NCBI GenBank assembly: GCA_024760545.1
Contig: CP060501.1
Location: forward strand, 186,001 to 250,000
Source of the DNA: Nitrospira sp.
Lineage (GTDB): Bacteria; Nitrospirota; Nitrospiria; Nitrospirales; Nitrospiraceae
Reading direction: 5' to 3'
DNA: 64,000 nt
Shown: positions 42,942 to 51,010 of the stretch, one piece after another
Layout: each line of letters begins with the position of its first letter
Numbering within the stretch: the first letter of the stretch is position 1
Translations under genes and position numbers: made by a program
The notes under the pieces: model-generated
Told to the model about the DNA's origin: nothing
The model's database searches: none
The model's input: only the letters and a program-made list of their open reading frames with translations

Positions 42942-42984
42942 TGAAATGAGTTGCCAGAAACCCCCTCTCGCGATAGCTGTAGAC
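42942..42984 (+). promoter_or_regulatory. Candidate ECF-type promoter 1
   Basis: GAAATGAGTTGCCAGAAA lies 18-19 bp upstream of TAGAC (42980-42984). The same two blocks at the same distance occur at 43422-43464. Both precede starts coding for a nearly identical signal-peptide sequence. Confidence 0.5.
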
Positions 42985-43042
42985 GGCGCGCTGGGTTCCA
43001 GCGTGGGATAGTCTTTCACGTCATATTTGAGGGAGGGTACCC

Positions 43043-43111
43043 ATGCATTTCGTCCTCGTGTCGGCAGTTGCAGCCGGGCTGGTGTTCTTGCTATGGCAGA
43101 CGAGGTCCTAG
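43043..43111 (+). pseudogene. Truncated Met/Lys-rich protein gene (signal peptide only)
   Basis: Behind GGGAGG an ATG starts MHFVLVSAVAAGLVFLLWQT and stops after 22 codons. It aligns with the signal peptide of the gene at 43521 (MRFVILSAVAASVMLG) and has the matching promoter and terminator, but the Met/Lys repeat region is gone. It looks like the stump of a duplicated gene; translation of a 22-aa membrane peptide is still possible. Confidence 0.6.
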
Positions 43112-43258
43112 TCTCGTCTCCGACCCAAGGCACTGAATGCGCCCCATGGCTGTGAAGTCTTGGCGTGAAGGCTAGGAAAGTGAGAAGAATTCTTCGGTAG
43201 ATGTCGTATGGAGCTGAGCTCCAAGCGGCACGCCTCAGTGCGAAGCATCTTCTTGCAC

Positions 43259-43287
43259 GGCCTCCAGCGGGTCATCCGCTGGAGGCC
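43259..43287 (+). terminator. Terminator-like hairpin of unit 1
   Basis: GGCCTCCAGCGG (43259-43270) pairs perfectly with CCGCTGGAGGCC (43276-43287), followed by GTCTCGTTA. It is homologous to the terminator at 43927. Confidence 0.75.
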
Positions 43288-43421
43288 GTCTCGTTACTCG
43301 GACCCTCGTCTTATGGCACGGGGTATCTTCCAATGGATTACAACGATCTACAATGACTTGGATCGGCATGGTGAAGCCGAAGGAGTCGATCCGCATCTCT
43401 CTCATTTCTCCGTCAAAACCA

Positions 43422-43464
43422 TGAAATAGGTTGCCAGGAATTCCATCTCGGAGTACCCCTAGAC
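43422..43464 (+). promoter_or_regulatory. Candidate ECF-type promoter 2
   Basis: GAAATAGGTTGCCAGGAA with TAGAC at 43460-43464; GGAATT and TAGAC are 17 bp apart, a normal ECF promoter spacing. The region up to the ATG of the Met/Lys gene is ~56 bp. It matches promoter 1 at 42942. Confidence 0.5.
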
Positions 43465-43520
43465 TGGGCGCCGGTTCCTGGCGCCATTGGTGATACAACC
43501 TATTTCAGGGGAGGATGTCC

Positions 43521-43889
43521 ATGCGTTTTGTCATCCTATCAGCAGTTGCCGCCTCAGTCATGCTTGGCACCGGCGCACCGGTTCTGGCGGACGAAGCGAC
43601 AAGTCTCGGCTCTGAGATGAAGAGCGAAATGGGCTCCATGGCCAGCGAGGCTAAGGGCGACATGAAGGCCGAGCATCAGCAGATGCGGGAGAATTTCAAG
43701 GCCAAGAAGGACCAGATGAAGTCCGACGTGAAGGTCAAGAAAGACCAGATGAAGTCGGAGATGAAGGCGAGGCGGGACGCGCTCAAGGCCGAGAAGCAGG
43801 AGATGAAAAAATCGGTCAAGGCCAGAAAGGCCAAATCTCAGAAGGATGCAAAAGAGGCGGCAGAATCCGCGATGCCGAGCTCGCACTAG
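43521..43889 (+). CDS. Exported Met/Lys-rich repetitive protein (second)
   Basis: 122 aa from the ATG at 43521 (GGGGAGG 6-7 nt upstream; an ATG two codons earlier is poorly placed). Signal peptide MRFVILSAVAASVMLGTG, cleavage near VLADE. The remainder is a chain of ~11-residue units such as AKKDQMKSDVKVKKDQMKSE, predicted fully helical. It parallels the gene at 29812 at the end of the ECF sigma operon. A stress or metal-binding role in the periplasm is inferred. Confidence 0.8.
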   Translation: MRFVILSAVAASVMLGTGAPVLADEATSLGSEMKSEMGSMASEAKGDMKAEHQQMRENFKAKKDQMKSDVKVKKDQMKSEMKARRDALKAEKQEMKKSVKARKAKSQKDAKEAAESAMPSSH

Positions 43890-43926
43890 CGCGCAGGTCT
43901 TCTCGGTGTTCGGCAGTCATGCAAAC

Positions 43927-43966
43927 GGCCTCCATCGGGGAAACCCGTTGGAGGCCATTGCTTTTA
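43927..43966 (+). terminator. Intrinsic terminator of the Met/Lys-rich gene
   Basis: GGCCTCCATCGGG (43927-43939) pairs with CCCGTTGGAGGCC (43944-43956) with a GAAA loop, then ATTGCTTTTA. Confidence 0.8.
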
Positions 43967-44043
43967 TGTCACGTTCTGTTAAGGGTTTCAGACTGTGCTT
44001 GACGCCGGAATCATGTCACGGCAATGGGCGTCCGTAGATTCGG

Positions 44044-44349
44044 TTACACCACCTGCTCGCATGGCAGTATAAAGACGTGGAGTGGGAATGCGTTATCGCC
44101 CTGCGCTGCCTCTTGAGCCAAACGGAACCGCGTGAATCCGTCAACAAGACGATAGGCCGATTGTTCCGATACTGCCGCCAGGATCATCCGGTTGGTCGTG
44201 GGGGCGAGGAAGAACTGGCTGGTCGATCCGGTCGCTCCCTTTCCGCCGACGTTGTGCAGCTCGCTGAATCCGGTCACCTCGTATTCATTCAGCAAGGCAT
44301 GGACATGTTCCACGAGCGATTCACGAAAGACGATCACCAACATTTTCAT
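44044..44349 (-). CDS. PII-like signalling-fold protein
   Basis: 101 aa from the ATG at 44349 (AGGAG upstream; a longer frame to 44448 has no such site). MKMLVIVFRESLVEHVHALL and GFSELHNVGGKGATGS resemble the ferredoxin-like fold of PII/CutA-type trimeric proteins. The T-loop of true PII and its uridylylated Tyr are not recognisable, so this is a PII-like protein of unknown ligand. Confidence 0.6.
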   Translation of the reverse strand: MKMLVIVFRESLVEHVHALLNEYEVTGFSELHNVGGKGATGSTSQFFLAPTTNRMILAAVSEQSAYRLVDGFTRFRLAQEAAQGDNAFPLHVFILPCEQVV

Positions 44350-44582
44350 ACGCGTCACTCCTGAGCGTGAGAGATTGTCACGGAACTTGAAATTCTTTTT
44401 CGCGGTTTCATCTATTGTCGGGGTAGATACCGGCAAATACAAGATCAACGGGCTATTTCCATAGGATGAGGGATAGCTCGATAAATTGGTGCGAACGTGG
44501 GCGCCGTCTCGACAAGGACGGACGCGATAGGCTATAAATTAGCTGCTCACCGCCTACTGGAGAGCTGAAGGAGAGCGGTTCC

Positions 44583-44888
44583 ATGCAAGAATATGCCTTA
44601 TATTTCGGAATCTGCTCTATCATTCTCTCCGTCTATACACTCGTCAAAGGTTTTGTCGCGGCATCCAGGCAACGGAGCGAAGATCATTCGACCACACTGG
44701 TTCCGGCCTATATCTACGGAATCGTCGCGTCGATTCTGCTGACATTCGGGCTCGGATTTTTGAAATTAAAATTACCGTGGTGGGGATTTCGAATCGTGTT
44801 CCCCGGCACGACTCTGCTCTTTCCCGCGCTGATCTATCTCGTGGGTCGGCGCCCTCCGAAGCCTCGTCTCGATCGCGTCGACGCGTGA
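44583..44888 (+). CDS. Small membrane protein, three spans
   Basis: 101 aa with three hydrophobic segments (YALYFGICSIILSVYTLV, IYGIVASILLTFGLGFL, FPGTTLLFPALIYLVG) and a basic C-terminus. AAGGAGAG precedes the ATG. No family recognised. Confidence 0.65.
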   Translation: MQEYALYFGICSIILSVYTLVKGFVAASRQRSEDHSTTLVPAYIYGIVASILLTFGLGFLKLKLPWWGFRIVFPGTTLLFPALIYLVGRRPPKPRLDRVDA

Positions 44889-44926
44889 TCCCGTCAGACG
44901 CGGTGCGAACAGTCAGAAATCCCGCT

Positions 44927-46126
44927 CTATTTTGCGATGGTAATGCTCGGCACGCCGGCACGCGGCACTTCGGTGACCGTCATCTGGAACAGCTGCGACA
45001 GCAGCTTGAACGCTTCGCGGTTCCAACGCGCCTGTGGTCCGATCGTATTCACGGCGTAATAGTGCCCATGGGATCGCATGACGAGATCCATCCCGGACGG
45101 AGATGATGGCGACATAATCAGATCCATGGTCTTGATCGGATTCTCAGCCACCTCGGGAGTGCGGCTGTCTTTGTCGACATGGTATTCCGGATCTTCGGCG
45201 ATGGAAAGTCCGAGAAAATTCAACATGGCGTTGAAACTTCGCAGTCGAAAGTCGCCTTTGAGCGGCCAGTCACCGCCATAGTGCCCCGGGCGGATATCAA
45301 AGGTGACGTCGTGCGTGAGTCCCAGTTCGTTCTCACCCTGTAGGCGGGCGCGCTCCTCTGGTGACAGTAAATCTGGATCGTAATTGGTGATCAGCGTACC
45401 GCCTTCAACCTGTTTTCGTAACGTGTACGTCTTGTCCGGGCCGTTATACTCAACCCGATAGTCTTGTTCGAGCGCTTTGAATCCTTCCGCCGTGACCGAG
45501 TCGGCAGGGATTGTCCAACTTCGCTCGATGCTCAACGGTTCTACATAGAGGCTGTTGTGGTCTTGAATGGCTGAGAGATGCAACACGACCCGCCGGAACA
45601 TCTCATAGCCGGCCTTATCGGATGGATTATTGCGATGGGCGACAGTCCCATCGTTGTGTTTGAGCCGGAGCTCTTTGGCCATCAGCCTGAGGAGCAGATC
45701 GATATCGATTCCCTGTCGCAGGAGCAGAGTCAACTTGGCTTCATGGAACGGTGTGAGCAACCGCTGGGTAAACTCCTCGCCTTCAATCGGTGCGATACTG
45801 ATGGTCGGATTCTCGGCCACGCTTCCACCGATGACGGGTAGAATGGTCCGGCTGGCGTCCCCGGTGAGAGCCGGTGTCGCGCCGGCCGTAAATCGGAAGT
45901 CAAAGGTCGCCGCGACGTTGGAGACGCCGGTAAAGTGAATCGGCTGATGGTGTTGCGCTCTGGCGATATTGACCAATAGTTGTTTGGATTGCGCCTCGAT
46001 GATGGCCTCATCATAGGCGATCACGGCCCGATTCAAGCTGATCGGCGAGAGGCACCCTGACAGAACGAGCAGGCAGGAAACGATCGATACGTTGAGCCAT
46101 ACAGAGGCAAACACATTCCTCCTCAT
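44927..46126 (-). CDS. Large lipoprotein of unknown function
   Basis: 399 aa from the ATG at 46126 (a longer frame to 46180 would place a polar leader before the signal peptide). Lipobox LLVLSGCLS, Cys at about residue 25. The mature protein contains helical regions (FHEAKLTLLLRQGIDIDLLLRLMAKEL) and beta-rich segments (FTAGATPALTG). It is probably attached to the outer membrane. No family recognised. Confidence 0.65.
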   Translation of the reverse strand: MRRNVFASVWLNVSIVSCLLVLSGCLSPISLNRAVIAYDEAIIEAQSKQLLVNIARAQHHQPIHFTGVSNVAATFDFRFTAGATPALTGDASRTILPVIGGSVAENPTISIAPIEGEEFTQRLLTPFHEAKLTLLLRQGIDIDLLLRLMAKELRLKHNDGTVAHRNNPSDKAGYEMFRRVVLHLSAIQDHNSLYVEPLSIERSWTIPADSVTAEGFKALEQDYRVEYNGPDKTYTLRKQVEGGTLITNYDPDLLSPEERARLQGENELGLTHDVTFDIRPGHYGGDWPLKGDFRLRSFNAMLNFLGLSIAEDPEYHVDKDSRTPEVAENPIKTMDLIMSPSSPSGMDLVMRSHGHYYAVNTIGPQARWNREAFKLLSQLFQMTVTEVPRAGVPSITIAK

Positions 46127-46224
46127 CGATTCATCACCTTGCTCCGAACGTGGACGGGAATCGAATGCGATTTGTACCATATCAACACCACTATGCCTAG
46201 AAGGTAGAAAGAGAGAAGGAGGTC

Positions 46225-47640
46225 TTATGCGATGACGGGGTGCGGTTCCGCGATTCCGACTCGTTGAACCGTCATCTGCATCGGCATATTGGGGCGCAAG
46301 GTCATGAACGGTTCCGGTTGGATGACCTGCCCATCAACCAGACGCAACCGGATTTTCGACGCTACCGTCGCTAAGATCAACAGACCTTCCAATTCGGCGA
46401 AGGACTCACCGAGGCACCGATGGCCCCCGCCACCGAATGGAAAGTAGCTGAAGGCCGGACGGGTCCGTTTGTTCTCTTCAGAGAACCGTTCAGGATCGAA
46501 TCGGTTAGGATCGGGGAACCAGCGTGGATTGCGATGCAGATTCCATGGACTGATAAAAACCCGAGCGCGAGCTGGAAGCACCGCGCCGGAGGGAAGTCGG
46601 TCCTCTGCCTGCCCGATGCGGGTATGGAGAATCCAAGCAGGAGGAAAGAGGCGCAATGACTCGTCCCAGACCATCCTGGTATACCGCAAGCGAGGAACAT
46701 CCGCCGCGGTCGGGAGGCGGTTGCCGACGACAGTCTTGAGCTCCTGGGCCAGACGGTCGCGAACCGACCGAAATTGGGACAGGAGAAACCATGTCCAGGT
46801 CAGGGCATTGGCGGTGGTTTCGTGGCCGGCGAGCAAGAAGGTCATGAGTTCATCGCGGATTTCCTCATCGCGCAAAGGCTGACCTTCTGCGTCCTTCGCG
46901 GCCAGTAGCAACGACAACACGTCATCATGCCGATGAGAAGCCGTCCGCCGCTCGTGAATGAATCGGTGAACTATCGCTTCCATCGAACGGTGACCGAGCA
47001 GGAATCGGCGGTGGAGTGCCGTTGGAACCCAGAGAGGAGTCAATCGCTCCAGCGGCGAATCGTACTGGAGCTTGACGAGCTGTTGGCCGACGGTGATGGC
47101 GCTCTTGACGCCCTGAGCCTCTGATTCGATGTCCTGACCGAAGAGCAGGCGCCAGATAATCGAAAGGGTGAGGCCCGTCATTTCGCGGCCGATATCGACG
47201 GTCATCCCGTCATGCCAGTCTGCAACGAGGTCGTGAGCCTTCGTAGTAATCAGGTCGGCATAGGAGCTGACGTGGTCTCCGTGAAAAAATGGGAGGAAGA
47301 GCCGCCGTTGATGGTGGTGGATTTCGCCTTCCGTATGAAGCACGCCCTGGCCAAAAATTCGAGATTCCACCGGCGGGACTGGGGCCTTGCGATAATTGTC
47401 TTGATTGGTCACGAGCACATGTTTGACGTCGGCGGGATGATTGAGCACATAGAAGACCAGCCTCCGCTCCCGTAAAAGGAGTTCGGCGACCAATCCCATC
47501 GGGACCTTGGCCACGTCACCATAGGCCTGACATCGCAGGAGAAAGCCGAGGCTGTCCCGGCGAATTTCCGGGAAGAATCCCCACCACCGGGAGACCGGCG
47601 GGCCGGAAAGAGTTGGAGGTGAAATCGTCTGATCGGTCAT
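46225..47640 (-). CDS. Cytochrome P450
   Basis: 471 aa from the ATG at 47640 (a longer frame to 47736 would overlap the transporter gene). I-helix motif LLAGHETTANALTW, ExxR in DESLRLFPPAW, and haem-binding FPFGGGGHRCLGESFAELEG. The layout and the length match bacterial class P450s that hydroxylate fatty acids or terpenoids. No ferredoxin gene is adjacent. It shares its strand with the MHS transporter downstream of it in this orientation. Confidence 0.92.
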   Translation of the reverse strand: MTDQTISPPTLSGPPVSRWWGFFPEIRRDSLGFLLRCQAYGDVAKVPMGLVAELLLRERRLVFYVLNHPADVKHVLVTNQDNYRKAPVPPVESRIFGQGVLHTEGEIHHHQRRLFLPFFHGDHVSSYADLITTKAHDLVADWHDGMTVDIGREMTGLTLSIIWRLLFGQDIESEAQGVKSAITVGQQLVKLQYDSPLERLTPLWVPTALHRRFLLGHRSMEAIVHRFIHERRTASHRHDDVLSLLLAAKDAEGQPLRDEEIRDELMTFLLAGHETTANALTWTWFLLSQFRSVRDRLAQELKTVVGNRLPTAADVPRLRYTRMVWDESLRLFPPAWILHTRIGQAEDRLPSGAVLPARARVFISPWNLHRNPRWFPDPNRFDPERFSEENKRTRPAFSYFPFGGGGHRCLGESFAELEGLLILATVASKIRLRLVDGQVIQPEPFMTLRPNMPMQMTVQRVGIAEPHPVIA

Positions 47641-47689
47641 GCGTCCAGCGCGTTGATTATGAAAGATATCGTATGTATAGCCGGCACTG

Positions 47690-48985
47690 TCAATGAGCGC
47701 GCGCTTCGTCCTCGGTCGTCGATTGAGTCTCCTCACGAATGGTGGACAGCACGATCAAAGACAGGATGGCGCACAGGCTCACGTACCAGCCGGGAGCCAG
47801 GACATTGCCGCTTCGTTCTATGAGGATGGTCGCCAGTAACGGCGCTGTCCCGCCGAATAACGCTGCGGCGATATTATACGAGAGGGAAAGTCCGGTGTAT
47901 CGGCGCGAGACGGGAAAAAGGGTCGCGACGATGGCGAAGAAGGGACCCATGTACGCGGCCACAAACACCGTAATCAGGGTTTGAGCCGCGATAATCAGCG
48001 CGATCTGACCACTGCTCAGCCACAAGAAAAACGGGACCGTTCCAAGGGCGAGTCCTGCGGCGCCGCCGGCCAGTATCCATCGATGCCCAACTCGATCAGA
48101 CACCTTTCCCATCACCGGAATGAGCACCGCCAACAGAGCCATGCATACGGTGTTGATGGTAAGCGTGGTGCTCATCGGCAGATCAGTCACTCTGGTCAAA
48201 TAGGTGGGGAGAAAGACATAGAACATGTAAAACGCGACGCCGTGCAGCAACACGAGGCCAATTACTTGCAGGAGGGGAGCACGGTGCGAGAGGAGAAGTT
48301 CACGTGCCGGTGAAGATGAAACCGATCCTGTTTGCTGAAGTCGTTCGAAAGCCGGTGACTCAGGGATGCGCCGCCGCAGATACCACCCGACCAATGCGAT
48401 GAGACTTCCGGAGAGAAACGGGATACGCCATCCCCATTCTTGAAGCGCCTCGTGTGTGAGGCTCGCGGCCGCCACGGTACCGATGCCGGATCCCAGCAAT
48501 GCACCGATTTGCGCGCTGAAGCCTGCCCAACTGCCGATGTAACCTCGTTCGGCCGGTTCCGCATGTTCAACGAGAAAGGTAACCGAGCCGGTGAATTCCC
48601 CGCCGACAGACAAGCCCTGAAGAAATCGCAATGCCGTGAGCGCGAGCGGCGCGGCGAGACCGATCTGGGCATAGGTCGGTAACATGCCGACAAGACAGGT
48701 GGGCAGCGCCATGAGGAGAATGGACCAGGCAAGCGCCTCGCGCCGCCCTCGTGTATCACCCCAATATCCGAACAGCAACGCGCCGAGGGGCCTGGCGAGA
48801 AAGCCGACGGCAAAGACGCTAAACGTGGCGATTAACGACAACGATGGATCTGAAGAAGGAAAGAACAGGAGGGACAAGACAGGCGCGAAGTATCCGAACA
48901 GGGCGAAGTCATACCATTCCAGCACGTTTCCGACCGCGCCAGCCAGCACCGTTTTTCGCAACGGTCTCGATCCGTCTGAAATCAT
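47690..48985 (-). CDS. MFS transporter, metabolite:H+ symporter (MHS) family
   Basis: 431 aa from the ATG at 48985. 12 membrane segments. The first (VGNVLEWYDFALFGYFAPVL) and the following RPLGALLFGYWGDTRGRRE are signatures of the MHS branch, which includes ProP, KgtP and citrate transporters. C-terminal basic tail. It precedes the P450 gene, separated by ~50 bp. Confidence 0.9.
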   Translation of the reverse strand: MISDGSRPLRKTVLAGAVGNVLEWYDFALFGYFAPVLSLLFFPSSDPSLSLIATFSVFAVGFLARPLGALLFGYWGDTRGRREALAWSILLMALPTCLVGMLPTYAQIGLAAPLALTALRFLQGLSVGGEFTGSVTFLVEHAEPAERGYIGSWAGFSAQIGALLGSGIGTVAAASLTHEALQEWGWRIPFLSGSLIALVGWYLRRRIPESPAFERLQQTGSVSSSPARELLLSHRAPLLQVIGLVLLHGVAFYMFYVFLPTYLTRVTDLPMSTTLTINTVCMALLAVLIPVMGKVSDRVGHRWILAGGAAGLALGTVPFFLWLSSGQIALIIAAQTLITVFVAAYMGPFFAIVATLFPVSRRYTGLSLSYNIAAALFGGTAPLLATILIERSGNVLAPGWYVSLCAILSLIVLSTIREETQSTTEDEARAH

Positions 48986-49103
48986 GAAATCGCACGCTCG
49001 CGGGTCAAGGTCAGATTGCCGTGGCCACCATACCATGAACGAAGGCGGGGTCTATACGACACTGGGAAGGATTTGAATGGACTCAGGATGCGAGACCCAG
49101 GAC

Positions 49104-49946
49104 TCAAAATGCTTTGAGTGAAGTGAATTGCTGTGTGAGCGTCTGGATCTTTCTCAAATAAATCCGTACGTCATGGTCGCCGCATCGTTGGTGGGTGGTC
49201 AGGCGATACTTCCGTTTCACAAAGTCATGACCTGCGCCGGCGCCGCATAGATGGATCACTGCGGCAAGGTTCTGCTTCTGCTCAAGGGTCGCCTGCCGGT
49301 TCCCAATCGCTTGTGCCACCTGACGGTCGAGGAGCACAGCCGTCAACTCGATCGCGTGGCTCGGGAGCACCCTGGTATAGAGGCTGTTGAACCAGCAGGA
49401 ATCAAAGTCATACCACGGTCCCTCAGCAACAACCTGGTGGTTGTGGATGCAGTAGTGTTTCCCTTCTTGAAATGTCTCGTCGGTGAGTTGAAACATGCCG
49501 ACCGCAGTCGAAGCCGGCTGGTACCATTCCAACGGATTCCACGCAGACACTCGCCAGCGCCAGTAGGTTCGCGCGACAGGGTTGCCGGCTCCCTCAGCTT
49601 GAGCCAAGGCCGCGAGCAATTCGGGTGCGACGGTCGGCGTTGAATGTTCTTTGAACAGGGTTCCGTATTCTTGCCATGTTGCGCGCGGGCTCTTGTCCAG
49701 TGCATTCTCCACGGGGAAAAATAATTCCGTCGGCTTGTCGATCGTATGATACACCCAATTGACGGCGAGCAATCCCACCCAGAAGAGGACCAACCCGAGT
49801 CCTATCCTCGGCAGCGGCGGCGTTCTTGTGACAGCGCGCAGAAAGGCTTTCATCTCGACCCAACGCCGACCGGCAAAGCGCACCATCAGTTTGAACGGAT
49901 GGTGGTGACGAGCGCGAGTGGAACGGGTGTTGTGACGAGACGGCAT
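49104..49946 (-). CDS. Membrane-anchored lytic-transglycosylase-like protein
   Basis: 280 aa from the ATG at 49946; a longer frame to 50042 adds 32 residues. A basic N-terminus and one membrane span (IGLGLVLFWVGLLAVNWVYHT, around residue 50). The periplasmic part has LAALAQAEGAGNPVARTYWRWR and STAVGMFQLTDETFQEGKHYC, the SLT-type pattern with catalytic Glu, plus several Cys. It should cleave peptidoglycan glycan strands. Confidence 0.8.
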   Translation of the reverse strand: MPSRHNTRSTRARHHHPFKLMVRFAGRRWVEMKAFLRAVTRTPPLPRIGLGLVLFWVGLLAVNWVYHTIDKPTELFFPVENALDKSPRATWQEYGTLFKEHSTPTVAPELLAALAQAEGAGNPVARTYWRWRVSAWNPLEWYQPASTAVGMFQLTDETFQEGKHYCIHNHQVVAEGPWYDFDSCWFNSLYTRVLPSHAIELTAVLLDRQVAQAIGNRQATLEQKQNLAAVIHLCGAGAGHDFVKRKYRLTTHQRCGDHDVRIYLRKIQTLTQQFTSLKAF

Positions 49947-50092
49947 GAAGAAAGAGTAACAGAAAACTGAGACAGGTATCGGCGCTGATTGAATAGTCGA
50001 TCTTGCTTTAACGGTTCCCGACAAGCTAAATATGGCCGACAAGTCAGGAGTTCACCTAATACAGAGCGTGTTTCGGTCCATCGGAGGTTTGT

Positions 50093-50602
50093 ATGCGTCG
50101 ATTCTTGGTTCTCAATGTCGTCCTCATCACGCTGCTGACGACGCCGTGCGCATTTCCCCAATCGTTTACCGACAAGGCCAAAAAAGACCATGCGGTTGAG
50201 ATGAATGACGAAGAGCCTGCGATGCAGAAAGCCATGGAGCGCGCTCGCGCAGGTTTGGACGATTTTCTCAAGAAAGCGACGACGCCACCGCCCGATACCG
50301 ACCAGTATTCGGTGAAGGTGAGAGTAAGCGAAGGAGAGAGTCAAGAGTATCTGTGGATTTCGAACCTCAAATCACAAGGGGACATGTGGTCGGGGAGGAT
50401 CGACAACCTTCCAATGCTACGTTCCGTCAAGAAGGGGCAATCCTACTCTTTTGCAAAGAGTGAGATCGTCGATTGGACCTATATCGATAAAAGCAAGAAG
50501 AAGGTCCTTGGAAATTTCACCACCTGTGCGCTTCTCACGAAAGAACCACCGAGTGTGGCAGAAGGCATTCGCAAACAATATGGTCTCGAATGCGAGCGCT
50601 GA
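50093..50602 (+). CDS. Exported DUF2314 protein
   Basis: 169 aa. Signal peptide (MRRFLVLNVVLITLLTTPCA), then a helical part and the DUF2314 domain: YSVKVRVSEGESQEYLWISNL, MWSGRIDNLP, SYSFAKSEIVDWTYID. Two Cys near the C-terminus (TTCALL, LECER) may form a disulfide. Function of the domain is unknown; this is an exported form. Confidence 0.85.
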   Translation: MRRFLVLNVVLITLLTTPCAFPQSFTDKAKKDHAVEMNDEEPAMQKAMERARAGLDDFLKKATTPPPDTDQYSVKVRVSEGESQEYLWISNLKSQGDMWSGRIDNLPMLRSVKKGQSYSFAKSEIVDWTYIDKSKKKVLGNFTTCALLTKEPPSVAEGIRKQYGLECER

Positions 50603-50756
50603 TACCGGAATTTGAAGCGTTTCCAACTGCCGCTAATTAACCGCTCCCCTGCTCTACACGACCGGCTTGGCTGACCCTGCACAAGCCGTCAATAATTGCA
50701 CTGCCGGCCAAGCGATCTCTACATCGTGGATGTACTGCGCATACAGGGGGTTCCTT

Positions 50757-50834
50757 TTAGTAATCGTTCATGAGGAGGGTGGAAGCGGCAATCAGCAATC
50801 CAACACAGACAACGAATACGACGACAACCAGCAT
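50757..50834 (-). CDS. Putative 25-aa hydrophobic peptide
   Basis: An ATG at 50834 follows a perfect AAAGGAGG with 5-nt spacing. The peptide starts MLVVVVFVVCVGLLIAAST and is a single hydrophobic segment. The rest of 50603-51010 shows no gene; the small frame is the only supported feature there. Confidence 0.45.
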   Translation of the reverse strand: MLVVVVFVVCVGLLIAASTLLMNDY

Positions 50835-51010
50835 ACTAGCCTCCTTTGTAACCTTGCCAAGTATGGGTAGGGAGTGACTAGCCCCTACCGTTATCCTGTG
50901 TCGATCTAGTGTATCCGACCTCCGAAATCCATGCCTAAGTATTTGAAATCACGTGCTGCTTTCTCAGGCTGGTGGTACTGTGAATCGCGGGATTTCCTGC
51001 ACGGAGGTCA

